A DNA stretch of 64,000 bases, from assembly GCA_008802785.1 (NCBI GenBank), contig VUYT01000020.1:310001-374000 (forward strand), in the 5' to 3' direction. Each line of letters opens with the position of its first letter. The first letter of the stretch is position 1. The notes below the pieces were generated by a model. It did no database searches and was not told the origin of the DNA. It worked only from the letters and a program-made list of their open reading frames with translations. Of this stretch, positions 20,054 through 30,971 are shown piece by piece. This DNA comes from Symmetrospora coprosmae. Lineage: Eukaryota > Basidiomycota > Cystobasidiomycetes > Symmetrosporaceae. The position numbers and the translations under genes were made by a program.

Positions 20054-21756
20054 TCATTCGCCGGCTGCGAGATTGGCGTATCTGTTCCCCCGTGCGCTCG
20101 CGTACTCTAGCAGCTCCTCGTGCCCACTGTCGGACGAGTGGCCGCCGACAGATCCGCTGCCGAGGTGGTCCATCAGGCTCCACGCAATTCTCTCTGCTCC
20201 GATCCTGGCTCCTCCCAAATTGCCTGCTCCCGGTCCCAGACGGAGGCTGGCAAGACGCCCAGTAACGAAGAGGGGAACCCCGTCCTTCCACATGAGGTCG
20301 TCGTTGAGGCAGGGCAGGCCACCGGGGCCATGGATAGGGTGCTCGCGAAGCATAGTCTGCAAGAAGGGCAGCGTGGTGAAGTCCGTTTGGATGCCTGTCG
20401 CGTAATAGATGTAGTCGATGGGTGGTAAGTCCGAAATGGGAGGGTCCGTTACCACCCGCCACGTCTTGGTAGCTGTATCAAACTCTCTCGAGGAGATGGT
20501 CGTGTGCGTGTGCAGGGAGAGGCGGCTTTTGGCGATGTGCGCCTTGAGAATCTTGTGGAAAGCGGGCGTCATGCTTCCACCGCCTCGAGCGCTTTTGATC
20601 TGCTCCAGTCGCTCGGCGTCGCTGTCTGCAGACCAGAAAATGGCCTGCTCCAAATTACGGAACTTGCCCATCCAAGGCAGATCGACGTCGAAAGGCTTGA
20701 CCCTGCATTCGCCTCGCATAAGGTGCCAGACTTTAGACACGCCGTGCCGTACTGCCATGTCTGACAGCTGCGCCGAGGTCAGACCGCCACCAACGACCAG
20801 CACGTTGGTCTTCCTGCCCTGTTTGATGGCTGTTGTCACCGACGGATCCGGGAAGCGCTGGATCTGCATGCTGTGGCAGCACTGCGGGAGCGGTGATTGG
20901 CCTGGCCTTACACCGGGGATGCAAGGAGCATTGCCCGGGCCGACTGCCAGCACGACAGTCCGCGCAAAGTGCTCCCCCTGGTCTGTCTTCACCGTAAAGA
21001 CAGGCTCGTCCTCGTTGACGTGAGGAACATCCGCATAGCGAATATCGACAACGCCTTCCTGCCGGACCAGGCCCTCGCGCAGCCCGTATCGGTCGATGAC
21101 ACACTCGCAATGTGAGGCAAACAGGCGCTGTGAGGGGGTAAAGTAATCCTCCCGCTCTCGCTCATTGATTGTGACCTCGCCCCGGAACCTGATGCAGAGG
21201 GACGTAGGGTCAGTCACTCGCCATCTCGCAAACCCGTGAAGTGAGCAAAAGCGGACTCTCACTTCTTGTGCTTCCCGCTCAGCTTCTGCTTCCTCTGGTG
21301 CTTGCTTTGCTCGCGCCCAACGCACCCGGCGATTTCGACAAGCTCTCCATCTTTACTGTTGTCATGAGTGTATGCGAGCAGCCCGTCTCTATCTGCCGGA
21401 TCGACATGAAAGAACATCGGGCTTCGCAAGTGGGAGATCTCGAAAGTCCCGAACAGCTTGCGCCATCGTCCGAGCCAGCCATCCGTGGTTGCGTCAAGCA
21501 CTAGCGTCGAATATCCCCCCGTCGGTCTGTGTGGGCTTGCAGCAGGGGCGTTAATGGCGGCAGGCTTGACCCGGCCAGTCTTGCTGTTCTTGATGCTCAT
21601 CCGGTTCTGATGTTTTCGTAGCCAGTGGTACCTGCTGTGCTCATCGTCCGTGAACACTGCTGAAGGGGTATGCTCGCACAACCGCGCTGCCAAAGCGAGA
21701 CCGGCTGGTCCAGCGCCGATGATGAGGACATCGTGCAGGTTAGGGTCGGAGGACAT
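20054..21756 (-). CDS. FAD/NAD(P)-binding oxidoreductase (OSGIN/monooxygenase-like)
   Basis: Exons (transcript order) 21756-21263, 21188-20054; 542 aa. The N-terminal FAD Rossmann motif is VLIIGAGPAGLALAARL (residues 10-26), followed by VFTDDEHSRYHWLRKH. A second nucleotide-binding glycine motif occurs in the middle (VLVVGGGLTSAQLSDMA). An ATG-type motif appears near the C-terminus (YIYYATGIQTDF). This combination is seen in flavin monooxygenase-like proteins such as OSGIN and the L-lysine/ornithine hydroxylase superfamily. Substrate unknown. No siderophore or secondary-metabolite genes lie next to it, so a siderophore role has no support from context. The single 74-nt intron is GT-AG. Confidence 0.82.
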
Positions 21757-22293
21757 GGCGCGAGGGTGGATGAGTTGTTGCGGAGCTTCGTCTGAAACCA
21801 GCGGGGCAGTGTGTCGTAAATGTTATGTAGTCGAAAGCAAGCTGCTTCTGCTGCGTGGCGTTTCAGGCACGGCGTCTCAGCGCGTCAGGTGGTGCACCCG
21901 AGCGGTACCCTACGGGTCACCGCGCGTCAGCGTGCTCTAAGAACGCCAGCATAATAACCTCTGCGGGACCGCAGGTCAGACCTGATCGGTGCGTTCGCCT
22001 CTCCGGCGCGTCTACGTGCTTGATGCTTCACAGGCGGGGGCCAAACTCGTTGCTGCAGATGGACCAGTTTAGGTGTTCGCCCAGCCGACACTTACGGAGC
22101 GTCCGTACAACAAGTATACTGCGAATTGTCTAAGTCAGATTGCGTAGTACTGACTGCTTTTGACGAGGTGGAGGTTGGCGGTGAGTATCGCGGGTCACTG
22201 GGAGAGTCTAGGCGTCCATTGAGGGTATTCGCTGCGTTTAGACGACGCGAGAAGAGGCCCGAGAGAGTCTGAAGAAAGCAGCGGTCATCGGTG
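21757..22293. other. intergenic, upstream of FAD oxidoreductase
   Basis: 537 bp between the FAD gene start and the SKG3/CAF120 stop, both on the minus strand. It should hold the FAD-gene promoter and the SKG3 3' UTR. No recognisable element. Confidence 0.4.
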
Positions 22294-25200
22294 CTACCGC
22301 TTGAAGTAGTCATTTCCACCTTGCTGGCCAGTTTGATGGCTTGCCGAAGGATGTCTGCCGTGGCCCATTGGGCTGCCTCCCTGCTGGCCGAGCGGGCTGT
22401 TACCGTGAGGAGCTTGGCCATACGGATACTGTTGCTGTTGTTGCTGCGGCATGCCGAGGTACGAGCCTGCAAATGGCGACTGCGAAGGCGGTCCGCCAAA
22501 GCCGCCGCCGCCTTGCTGCCCCGGGAATGAAGGGGCGCCGAACTGTCCGGGACCCATACCACCGCTACCGCCCATCCCTCCGAGCATGGACATCGGGCCG
22601 CCCATACCACCCATGCCCATCATGCCCATATTGTTCTGGTTGAAGCCGGCCATGGCCTGCAGGTAGGCGTTCTGGGCCGCGAGCATGGCCATTTCTGCGA
22701 TGAGTAGAGAGGCGGAATGAGAGCCATTAATGTATCAGAGTCCGCCTCTAACTGCACCCTCTCCGATGACTCACGTTGCTGCATCTGTGCCGGGTCCATG
22801 TTGGCGCCGAATCCGCCACCAGGAGGACCGCCCTGCATACCCGCCATGCCGCCGAACCCAGCAAAGGGCATTCCACCTCCCATTCCGGCAAAGCTTGCGT
22901 TCCTCGCGTGCATCTGATCCAGCTCCTTCTGCCTCGCTTCAGCAAGGCGGCGCTCGCGATCCTTCTCGGTGAGATGCGCTCCAATGCCTCCTTCTCTTTT
23001 GCGGTCCTTTTGATGCGAGGCAATGGCACCTACTAGACCCGCTTGCGCCACCTGCGGCTTTGCATCCAGCTGGAGCAGCGGCCCTCCCGTTTCCTTGGCA
23101 TGAGCCTCGAGCTGTGCCGCAGAGCGATTGTGCCTGTCCTGCAAGCCGGCCTGGAGGAGGCCGTGCGCACCAATGGCTGCGTTCCGTGCTGCGCGCTGAT
23201 CGATGACGCCCTCGTTGCCCATCTGCCCGACCATGGTATTTGGGTCGAACTGCTGATTCGGGTGCATCTGAGCGGTGGCATTGTACATTGAGCCGGAGGG
23301 GGAGTGGCGCCCGAACGGCGAATGCGGAGCCGATCCCATGCCGCTGCCTGGATACCCCGAAGGGGACATATTGCCTCCAGCAGCCATCATCATCATCTGC
23401 TGTTGCTGCCACGGCCCCATCATTCCACCGGGCTGTTGATGTTGCTGCTGCTGCTGTGGCCAGCCGTACATGCTGGGTCCCCGAGAACCAGGATATTGCG
23501 CGAAATGGCCCGCCGAGTGCTCATCGTAGGGCATGCCTCCCTGTCCTGGGAAGCCCATGACAGAGGGTGAGGCGTTTTGATTGATGTACGGGTCTGTCGA
23601 TGGACCAGGCAGCAGGGGCAGAGAGCGCCTGGTGCTCCCGCCTGCAGAAGAGCCGATCGACTGTCGCCGCTGCTGCTGCTCAGAGGGCGCCGATCCAGGG
23701 TCTGGCTCGCCGGGAGCGACATATGCTTGAGGAGCAGATGGAAGCTGATTGTCCTCCTCTTCCTTCCTCTGCTTAGCGGCTCGCCTGCCCTCACTGCCCC
23801 GTCCCTCCTCATCTTCGTCATCATCTTCCGAATCTCGGTCGCTGTCTTTCTCTTCCTCCTCTTCATCGCTACTCCAGCTGCCGAGCTTCTTGCCGCTCTT
23901 CTTTGCAACAGGAATACCTCTTCTTCCCGGCTTGCGCGAAGCCGCTGATGATGAGCCGGCTCGACTCACTTCCTGCTCCTTACCCTTGCCAGACGATGAC
24001 CGCCTCGCACCGCTTCCGCCCTTGCTGCCAGCGACAACGTGCATCTTGGGAGCACTGCCAATCGCACCTTCCGTGTATGTCCCGTACGGATCTGGCGAGG
24101 TCGGCGACTGGGGCGTCGTAGGTTCTTCATCCTGCTCACCGGTGTGCGCCTGGGGCGTCTCGTTGCCCGTCTGAATGGTAATGCTCGGCTTGTTCGGGTT
24201 AGGAGAAGCCTTGGGCGTCCTTTTGCTGACAGGTGTCGACTTTGCAGCAGCAATAGGGGCCGGCTCATGATCTGCCGTCATTGCGAGGTAGTTGAGACCA
24301 GCCAGAATGTCATCGTGGCCTTCGGTGCTGGGCGCCGTGGACGCCTTGCTCGGGCGGTCGATGTTGGCGCCATGGCTTCCCGCTTGCGGCAGTGCACCGT
24401 TACCTGACCCGTCTCCTTCTCTGCCAGTTGAAGCTATCGCTGGCGACATCGGGTTATTGCTGCCAGATCCACCCGTCATCATGGTACCAACCTGCGAGTA
24501 CTCGCTCGTGGATGATGACCGTGTGACTGCTGAATTGCTAGGGTAGGCTGAGTTTGGCGCGGTATGCGTTCCAGTGGCAGCGCTGCCGCTATGCGATAGC
24601 GGCGAGTCGACGCTGTGAGCTTGGGCGTCACCGCTGGATGGGCCTTGCGTTCCGCTGTTACCGTTGGTGTAGCGTTGCTGAAGCAAGTGTGAGACGCCGG
24701 CTAACGCACCGCTGCCCGCTTGATGTGTGTGCTGCTGCTGTTGCTGCTGTCGTTGCCGGTTCGGAGTTGCGTCCTCCTCTTTGTCCGGAAGGGTCAGCGC
24801 GTAGAGCGCGCCTGGCTCGTCCGAAAGCACCGAGTCTTCCTCGAGGCTTGGTCTGTGTGGGCTGACAGCAGATGGCGAGGCGTCCCTCGAGTTGGCAGTG
24901 CTGGGCGAGGTGAGGTAGCCGGCGGACGAGGTTGCGGTCGAAGATGACGCGGGCGGACCCTTTGGCGTCGAGCCTGGCAGCGACAGCGCGAACTGGGGCT
25001 CAGCGGGAGGAGGAGCAGCGAGGCGACGAGATCTGTCGGAAGACTGAGAGCGAGAGGAAGGAAGTGCAGACGATAGAGCTGCTGCGGGTGCTGCTGCTGC
25101 TGGCATCGTCGAATGCTGACCGTACTCGTGCTCGCGCTGCCCCTGCTGCCCCTGAGCGCGCCCTCGATCACTCCGGGCTGCGCCGCCACCCCCAGCGCTG

Positions 25201-25926
25201 CCCCCGCTTGCTGTGCTCAGGGGCGGAGTGGGCACATACTGGCCAGGCATCAGGCCGACAGGATGGGCAAGCGGCGTAGTCATGGCTGCAGTTGTCGACG
25301 CCGTTGTGGAGGAAGGCGTGGTGGATCGGTTCGGGTAGGCGTTGTAGTGGGGCTCGCTCCCACTCCCACCAGACCCGACCGAGCTCGACAGGAGCGCGTT
25401 GCCTACTCTGGCGCCCTCCTCTCCGCTATACGCTGACTCGCCTGCGGATGTGTCTGCCCTCGCACCCGGCAGGGCGCTCGAAGTCGAACTCCCCAGACTA
25501 GCTCCGAGCGTCTCCTCGACCTGCGAGCCCGGCACGAGATACATGGTTTCCTCCCGCCTGCGCTCATCGCCCCCTGCTCTGCTCTCACTCCTACTGTGCT
25601 GCAGCTGCAGCTGCAGCTGCCCATCGTCGCGGTTCGACGCAGACGAACCACTTCGGCGGTGCAGCTGAGTGAGAGACGCTCTCCTGCTGTGCGAAGCGTT
25701 GTCGGTGCTTCCTGGCCGCAAGATGTTGGGATGCGCAGCGTTCCCCGCTGCACTGGCAGGTGGCGCCGCTGCATCATGCTTTGCGGAGATGGCCTTGTCA
25801 AACGCAGCAAACAAGCTCTCCTCGTCACCCCTATGGCCGGCTGCATGCGAGGCCATCGAGCCTGGACCTGTTGTTGGCGGAGAGACGCTCTCGCCATAAG
25901 CGAGTGGCGAAACAGATCTCTGGCTA

Positions 25927-25962
<36 letters not shown>

Positions 25963-28493
25963 GGCCGCGAACTGACAGGGTGCAGCTGTCCCGCGGTCAT
26001 CTGCGGCGACACGCCACTGACGCTCCGATCATCCGACCCGCCTCTGAAGCCAGCACTGGCATTGTCCCTCGCCCGCTCGCGCGGAATGGACGACGCCGGC
26101 GAGGACGGACGGCTAGACGCAGTGACGCTGCTCCCGCTCATTGCCCCGCCCGCGGTCGACTGCAGGCTCTGCGAAGGACGAGAGTCAAAGGCCGAGTCCT
26201 GGCTGCGGCCGATCGGCGGCAAGATGGGCGGACTGCTTGGGGTACTCGCTCGCTGCTCTGGCTGTGCTTGCATCGGTCTCCGTTGCTGCTGCTGCTGCTG
26301 TGAAGCGAAGCTAGGTGCCGTAACGCCTGGACTGAGTGCGCCCAGGCGTGCCATGCGCTCAAAGAGCATGCGATCAAGTTGCCCACTGATGACGCTTGGC
26401 CGCGTGTCGCTGTACGTTGGCAAGTCCTCGATGAGCGACGGCTCGAAGTACAGGCCTCCTCGCCCAGGACCGATGGGCTGGGCAAAGTAAGGCGACAGAG
26501 GGTGACGCGGGTCGTAGATCATCTTTTCGGGTCGGCCGTGTAGCTGTTCGAGCGAGTGTAAAGTACACGTTAGAGCTGGCAAAGGAGTGAGACAACTTAG
26601 AGTAAGAGACCCACCTTGAAGGCATCATAGATGGCCAAGATCCAGCTGAGCAGTTCCGAGCCGGCATCGGACTTGTACGCCATCTTGACTGCATTGCCCG
26701 GTCCGGGCGGGACGCTCCCTCCCACGTTTGACTGCGGCGGGGGCGAGACGAGCATGCACAGCAGCTGCGCCTCGCCGGGTGCTCTCCCCGCGTCCCTGTT
26801 CTCCCTGCGCATGGCGTCCTCGAATCCGGCGAGCCCGGCGCGGACGTGGTGGGGCACCTGGTGGCTCTGCGTGTACGAAGCGAGCTCGGCCTCGTTCCAG
26901 CGCAGCGAAGCCGTGCTGAGCCGGAAGATCTTGCTGTGCGGCACGAGGTCCTCGTGCTCGGGCCACACGGCGTGCGCGCTGTACACGTCCTGGATGAGCA
27001 CGAGCGGGCGCCGCGTGAGCTTGAGGGACGACGACGGAAGCGTTGCGAGCGAGGGCGAGCTGGGCAGGCTGTCCGGCCCGCCGGAGAAGCTGGCTTGCCT
27101 CGGGGAAGGCGAGTTGGGCACCGATCCCGGGCCGGAGGTCGACAGAATGCCAAAGAGGGCAAGGGAGGGGCCTGTTGCGACGTCCTCCAGGTACTGGTTG
27201 TATGACGTATTGACGGGGGACGCGATCGCAGGGTCGTCCTGCTCGGTGGCCGCTGAGGACCCTCCAGCAGCAGCATCCCGCGCCAGGTCATTCCTGCTGC
27301 TGTTGCTCCCTCCTCCTCCTCCCAGCAGGCTCGACATGAACGACTTGCGCTTCTCCTTCTTGCCCGTGAGGGTAGCTTGTTGTTGTTGCTGCTGCTGCAG
27401 CTGGCTGTCCTTTTGCGCCGAGGCGGCCGATGCAGCCGATGTCGCTTTCCTGACTGCGTCTCTGTAGTTGCCTGGCTCGGTGAGGACGGCATACACGCGC
27501 TTCCACTCTGTGTCCCCGGGCAAGCGGATATCGAGGAGCGCCTCTGTGCGCCCTGGCTTTGCCCCGGAGTGGCTCATCTGCAGGCCGGAACGGATGGGCG
27601 TGAGGAGCTGGTCCTCCTTGATGCCCAGCCTCGTGGCCGTGTACAGGACCTCGAGGCGCTGCCGCTCCCAGATGGCGAGGCGAATGGCGTTGATCCATTG
27701 GCGCAGGTCGGCCTCATTGTCTGCGCAGAAGAGAAGCGAGTTTCTGGTAGGGATACACAAGAGGGGCAATCAGCACTGCGGGCCGCGCGTGCGTGATAGG
27801 ATGGAGCGACGAGGGGAGGAAGCGCGAGACGCACGCTCCGGCGGTATTGAGGCTGAAGCAGAAGGGAGTGGGCGCGCCTGCGCGGCGACACTTTTCCCTC
27901 CATGCAGGCTGCCCTTCATCCACCTGACCGACGTAGCCGTCATTCATGTTCATGCTCGTCGGGTGGAGGGGTTTCCCTTCTTGCTGGGCGCGCTGGAGCC
28001 CTTGATCGCTCCACAGACACAGGATGCAGTCCTCGAGCCTGACGTAGTACTTTGCGAAGCGCTCCTGCGCGTGCGTGTGCGCGTGCGTGGCGGTGTTGGC
28101 GCTTGCGGTCGAGGAGGCACCACCCTCGAGGCGATAGAGGTAGCCAGCGCGGTAGACTTTTCTGGCATTGAGGAGCTCAGTGACGGCTCGGAGGGAGTGC
28201 AGTTTGGCGCTCGGTGGGTGCTGCAGCAGCGGCTTCCCTGCTCCTGTTCCTGCGCTGGACCGCTTCCCTCTGACGGTACTCTGCTGCTGCTCCTCTGGGA
28301 TGCCTCCCATGCTCTGCCGTCTGTTCCCGTTCGAGCTAGTGACAACATTGCTGCTGCTTGCGCTGCTGCTCAGCATCTGCCTGCTCGTCGTCCTGCTTAT
28401 GGTGTCTCCTCCTCCTCCTGCGCCAAACTCGCTCGTCCCTGCCGTGCTGGACGAGATTGAATTGGACTTGTCGCGCTTGAAAAGGGACGGCAT
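22294..28493 (-). CDS. PH-domain protein of the Skg3/Caf120 family
   Basis: Exons (transcript order) 28493-27835, 27743-26615, 26543-22775, 22694-22294; 1985 aa. Caf120 associates with the Ccr4-Not mRNA regulation complex; its paralogue Skg3 localises to the bud neck. An N-terminal Ser/Gly-rich lead precedes a PH domain (about residues 113-265: VYRAGYLYRLEGG, FAKYYVRLEDCILCLWSD, LNTAGANSLLFCADNEADL with the terminal helix Trp in LRQWINAIRLAIWERQR). A second domain follows with EALLDIRLPGDTEWKRVY, RRPLVLIQDVYSAHAVWPEH and ELLSWILAIYDAFK, then HGRPEKMIYDPRHPLSPYF. The remaining 1300 residues are disordered, with Gln, Ser, Gly and an acidic DEEEEEKDSDRDSEDDDEDEE run, ending in Met/Gly/Gln-rich sequence. 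Assignment rests on the PH plus IYDPRHP order. Confidence 0.83.
25926..25962 (+). repeat. (CTGTCC)n hexanucleotide repeat inside SKG3/CAF120 gene
   Basis: About six CTGTCC units; on the coding (minus) strand it encodes an alternating Gly-Gln tract. Confidence 0.85.
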
Positions 28494-28900
28494 GTTGCGA
28501 CTGCAGTCTCCTCCTCTGTGCAGTCAGTCCTCTTTCCCCTCGGTGGACTATGATGCATAAAGCCGAAGCCCTACCTCAGAGAGTGGATGACGGATGGAGC
28601 GGAGGCGGAGAAGCTTGCATTATGCATGTCACAGTATTGCAGACAGACACACGGTAGCAGCGTGCAGCAGGGCAGTCAAGCACAGTATACATGCACACCC
28701 TCCATCCCAGACTGTGCATCATTGTGCAGTGTGTACTGTAACCATATGGAACACGGGGGGAAATCCAGAGGGACACAGGGAGGAGGAACAGACCGGCGCA
28801 GGGACGGAAGAGTAGTGAGCGATGAGCAGGCGCCTGATGTGACACTCTTGAACACCAACCGCAGTATATACCATACAGCAAAGCAGACACATCCACCACC
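28494..28900. promoter_or_regulatory. shared SKG3-like/PA2G4-like upstream region
   Basis: 407 bp between divergent start codons. A TATATACC motif at about 28865-28872 lies 30 bp before the PA2G4-like ATG, too near for a normal leader, so it may not be functional. Nothing clear for the minus-strand gene. Confidence 0.4.
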
Positions 28901-30480
28901 ATGGCATCCAAGTCCGCCGCTGCTGCAACTCCCCAGGAGGCTGCTCTTGCCCCCGCAGTCCTGTGAGTGCAGTCAGTCCTCTCTGCCGTGGTGGTCCCCA
29001 ATTTCTGCAGCCTGCAGGCATGCCCGCGTGCAAGCGAAAAGGGACCACCCCAGCAATATCGCATCGCATCGCACGCAATGGGAGCACTGGTCTGATACAT
29101 CCACAAACACCCTACAGCGACGCATACAAGGCCGCCGGCGTCATTGTCGAAAAGGCACTCAAGGCCATCATCCCCCTGTGCCTCGACGGCGCTTCCGTCC
29201 TCGACATCTGCAAGAAGGGCGACGAGACGGTCGCAGAGGAGGCCGACAAGGTCTACAACAAGAAGGGAGCAGAGAAGGTCGGGAAAGGGCTGGCCTACCC
29301 CACCTCGCTGTCGGTGAACGGGACCATTGGCAACTTCAGCCCTTTGCCGACCGACACCACCTACGGCGCCCTCAAGCTCAAGAATGGCGACCTCGTCTCG
29401 ATCCAGCTCGGAGCCCACATTAACGGGCACGCCGTCATCGGCGGAGAGTCGCTCGTCGTCTCCGCCGAGGGCGAGGCCAGCATCACGGACGTGAAGGCCG
29501 ACCTCATCCAGGCCGCCTACCAGGCCGCAGAGATCGCGCTCCGCTCCGCCAAACCGGGCCAGAAGAACTGGGAAATCACCGAAGGCATCTCAAAGATCCT
29601 GAGCGAGTACAAGGAGAAGGCGCCCAAGATCAAGGGCGTCGAGAGCGCGTCCACGAACGCCAGCGCATTCGGGTGGCGCATGTCCAAGGACGACATCCAG
29701 AACAAGAAAACAATCACCCCTTTCCCGTCGTCCGAGCAGAGGAGAGACTCGGACAACACGCATACCCTCGACGAGGGGGAGGTCTACTCGCTCACCGTCG
29801 CAGTCACAAACGCCGACGAGGGCAAAGCAAAGGATTCCACCACGCACCCCACCTCAATCTACTGCCGCCTCCCAACAACGTACCAGCTAAAGATGAAGAC
29901 GAGCCGCGAGACGTACTCGGAAATTGTCAAAAAGGCAGGCGCATTCCCTTTCCCGCTCCGCATCCTCGAGAACGAGACCCGAGCAAAGCTGGCGTGAGTA
30001 GTCTGAGCATCTGTCGACCATGCGGCAGCTCGACGACCAGAGCGCTCACCTGTCCTCCTTTGCATGGCGGGCGTTCTGTTTCCTTCGCAACCCGGCAGAG
30101 TCCGCGAATGCGTCCAGCACGGCCTTCTCAAGCCCTTTGACGTCCAGGTCATCTCAAACAACGCAGAGTCGACCGACCTCGTTGCGAGCTTCACAATTAC
30201 CTGTGCGTCTCCATCTTGCTCGTTCCCCGCTCTCACGCGCGGGCCGAGTCGCAGCCCGCTGACCGCCGTCTTCGTACGCTATCGCGTGACTGCAGTCGCC
30301 GTGACAAAGACCGGCACGACCCGTCTCACGCCCGCCCCAGTGTGGTACTCGGCCGACAAGGTCAAGAGCGCCGTAGAGATCACAAACGAAGAGACAAAGG
30401 CGCTCCTCACAAAGAGCCTCAAGCCGCAGAAGAAGAAGAACACCGACAAAAAGAAGGCAGACGGCGAGAAGAAGGAGTAG
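28901..30480 (+). CDS. PA2G4/EBP1-like protein (curved DNA-binding protein family)
   Basis: Exons 28901-28962, 29118-29993, 30099-30202, 30296-30480; 408 aa. The family has the methionine aminopeptidase fold without activity; members (human PA2G4, fission yeast Cdb4) bind ribosomes and structured RNA and affect growth. Evidence: YKAAGVIVEKALKAIIPLC, SVLDICKKGDETVAEE, GLAYPTSLSVNGTIGNFSP, LVSIQLGAHINGHAVIGG, EDGEVYSL-like LDEGEVYSLTVAVT, then the C-terminal half with HGLLKPFDV and a Lys-rich tail (KPQKKKNTDKKK) that in the family contacts rRNA. The last intron (30203-30295) is 93 nt with no in-frame stop, so its retention would add 31 residues; splicing gives the family-like FTITFAVTKTG. Confidence 0.93.
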
Positions 30481-30971
30481 GCTGAGAGAAGGGCCAGCCA
30501 ACTTCGAAAGAAACCAAATCAAAACGAAGGTCAAGACGAAGAATGCGCTGTGACCTTCATCATTGACGGACGGGACGTTGCCTGCGTATTGCAGCGTTCG
30601 ATTGCAAAAGGCCCGACCTGCTTCCTTTCGGGCACGATCTTGTATACCCTGCAGCCTGCAATCTGCAAGCTCATCCGCTTGAACGCAACGGCAGGTCTCC
30701 CATGTCTGATGAGACCATGAGAAACTATGAGCCAGGTGCTCTGCAGACTCAGGCAAGCAACCTCGCAAGGCTCTGCGCATTCGTTGCCTATGAGCACGGA
30801 CATCGAGACATGCCGTTCGCAAGAGGAGTTGGCACGCGCTTCGCACATTACCAGCTTCCACAGCTCTGGCACAGGAAGCTAGCTAGCTCTATACACTCGG
30901 CTCCACAAGATGCCAGTCCGCTGTTCCTCGCTACGAGTAAGTCTCAATCTCACTCTGCGTTCCCGCCCCCC
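30481..30971. other. convergent intergenic region
   Basis: 491 bp between the PA2G4-like and GYF-protein stops. Expected to hold two 3' UTRs; nothing else recognised. Confidence 0.4.

Noticed and set aside
20054-21756. L-ornithine monooxygenase (siderophore synthesis)
   Set aside because: The FAD and NADPH motifs fit many flavoproteins, and no NRPS, acyltransferase or GATA-type context lies nearby.
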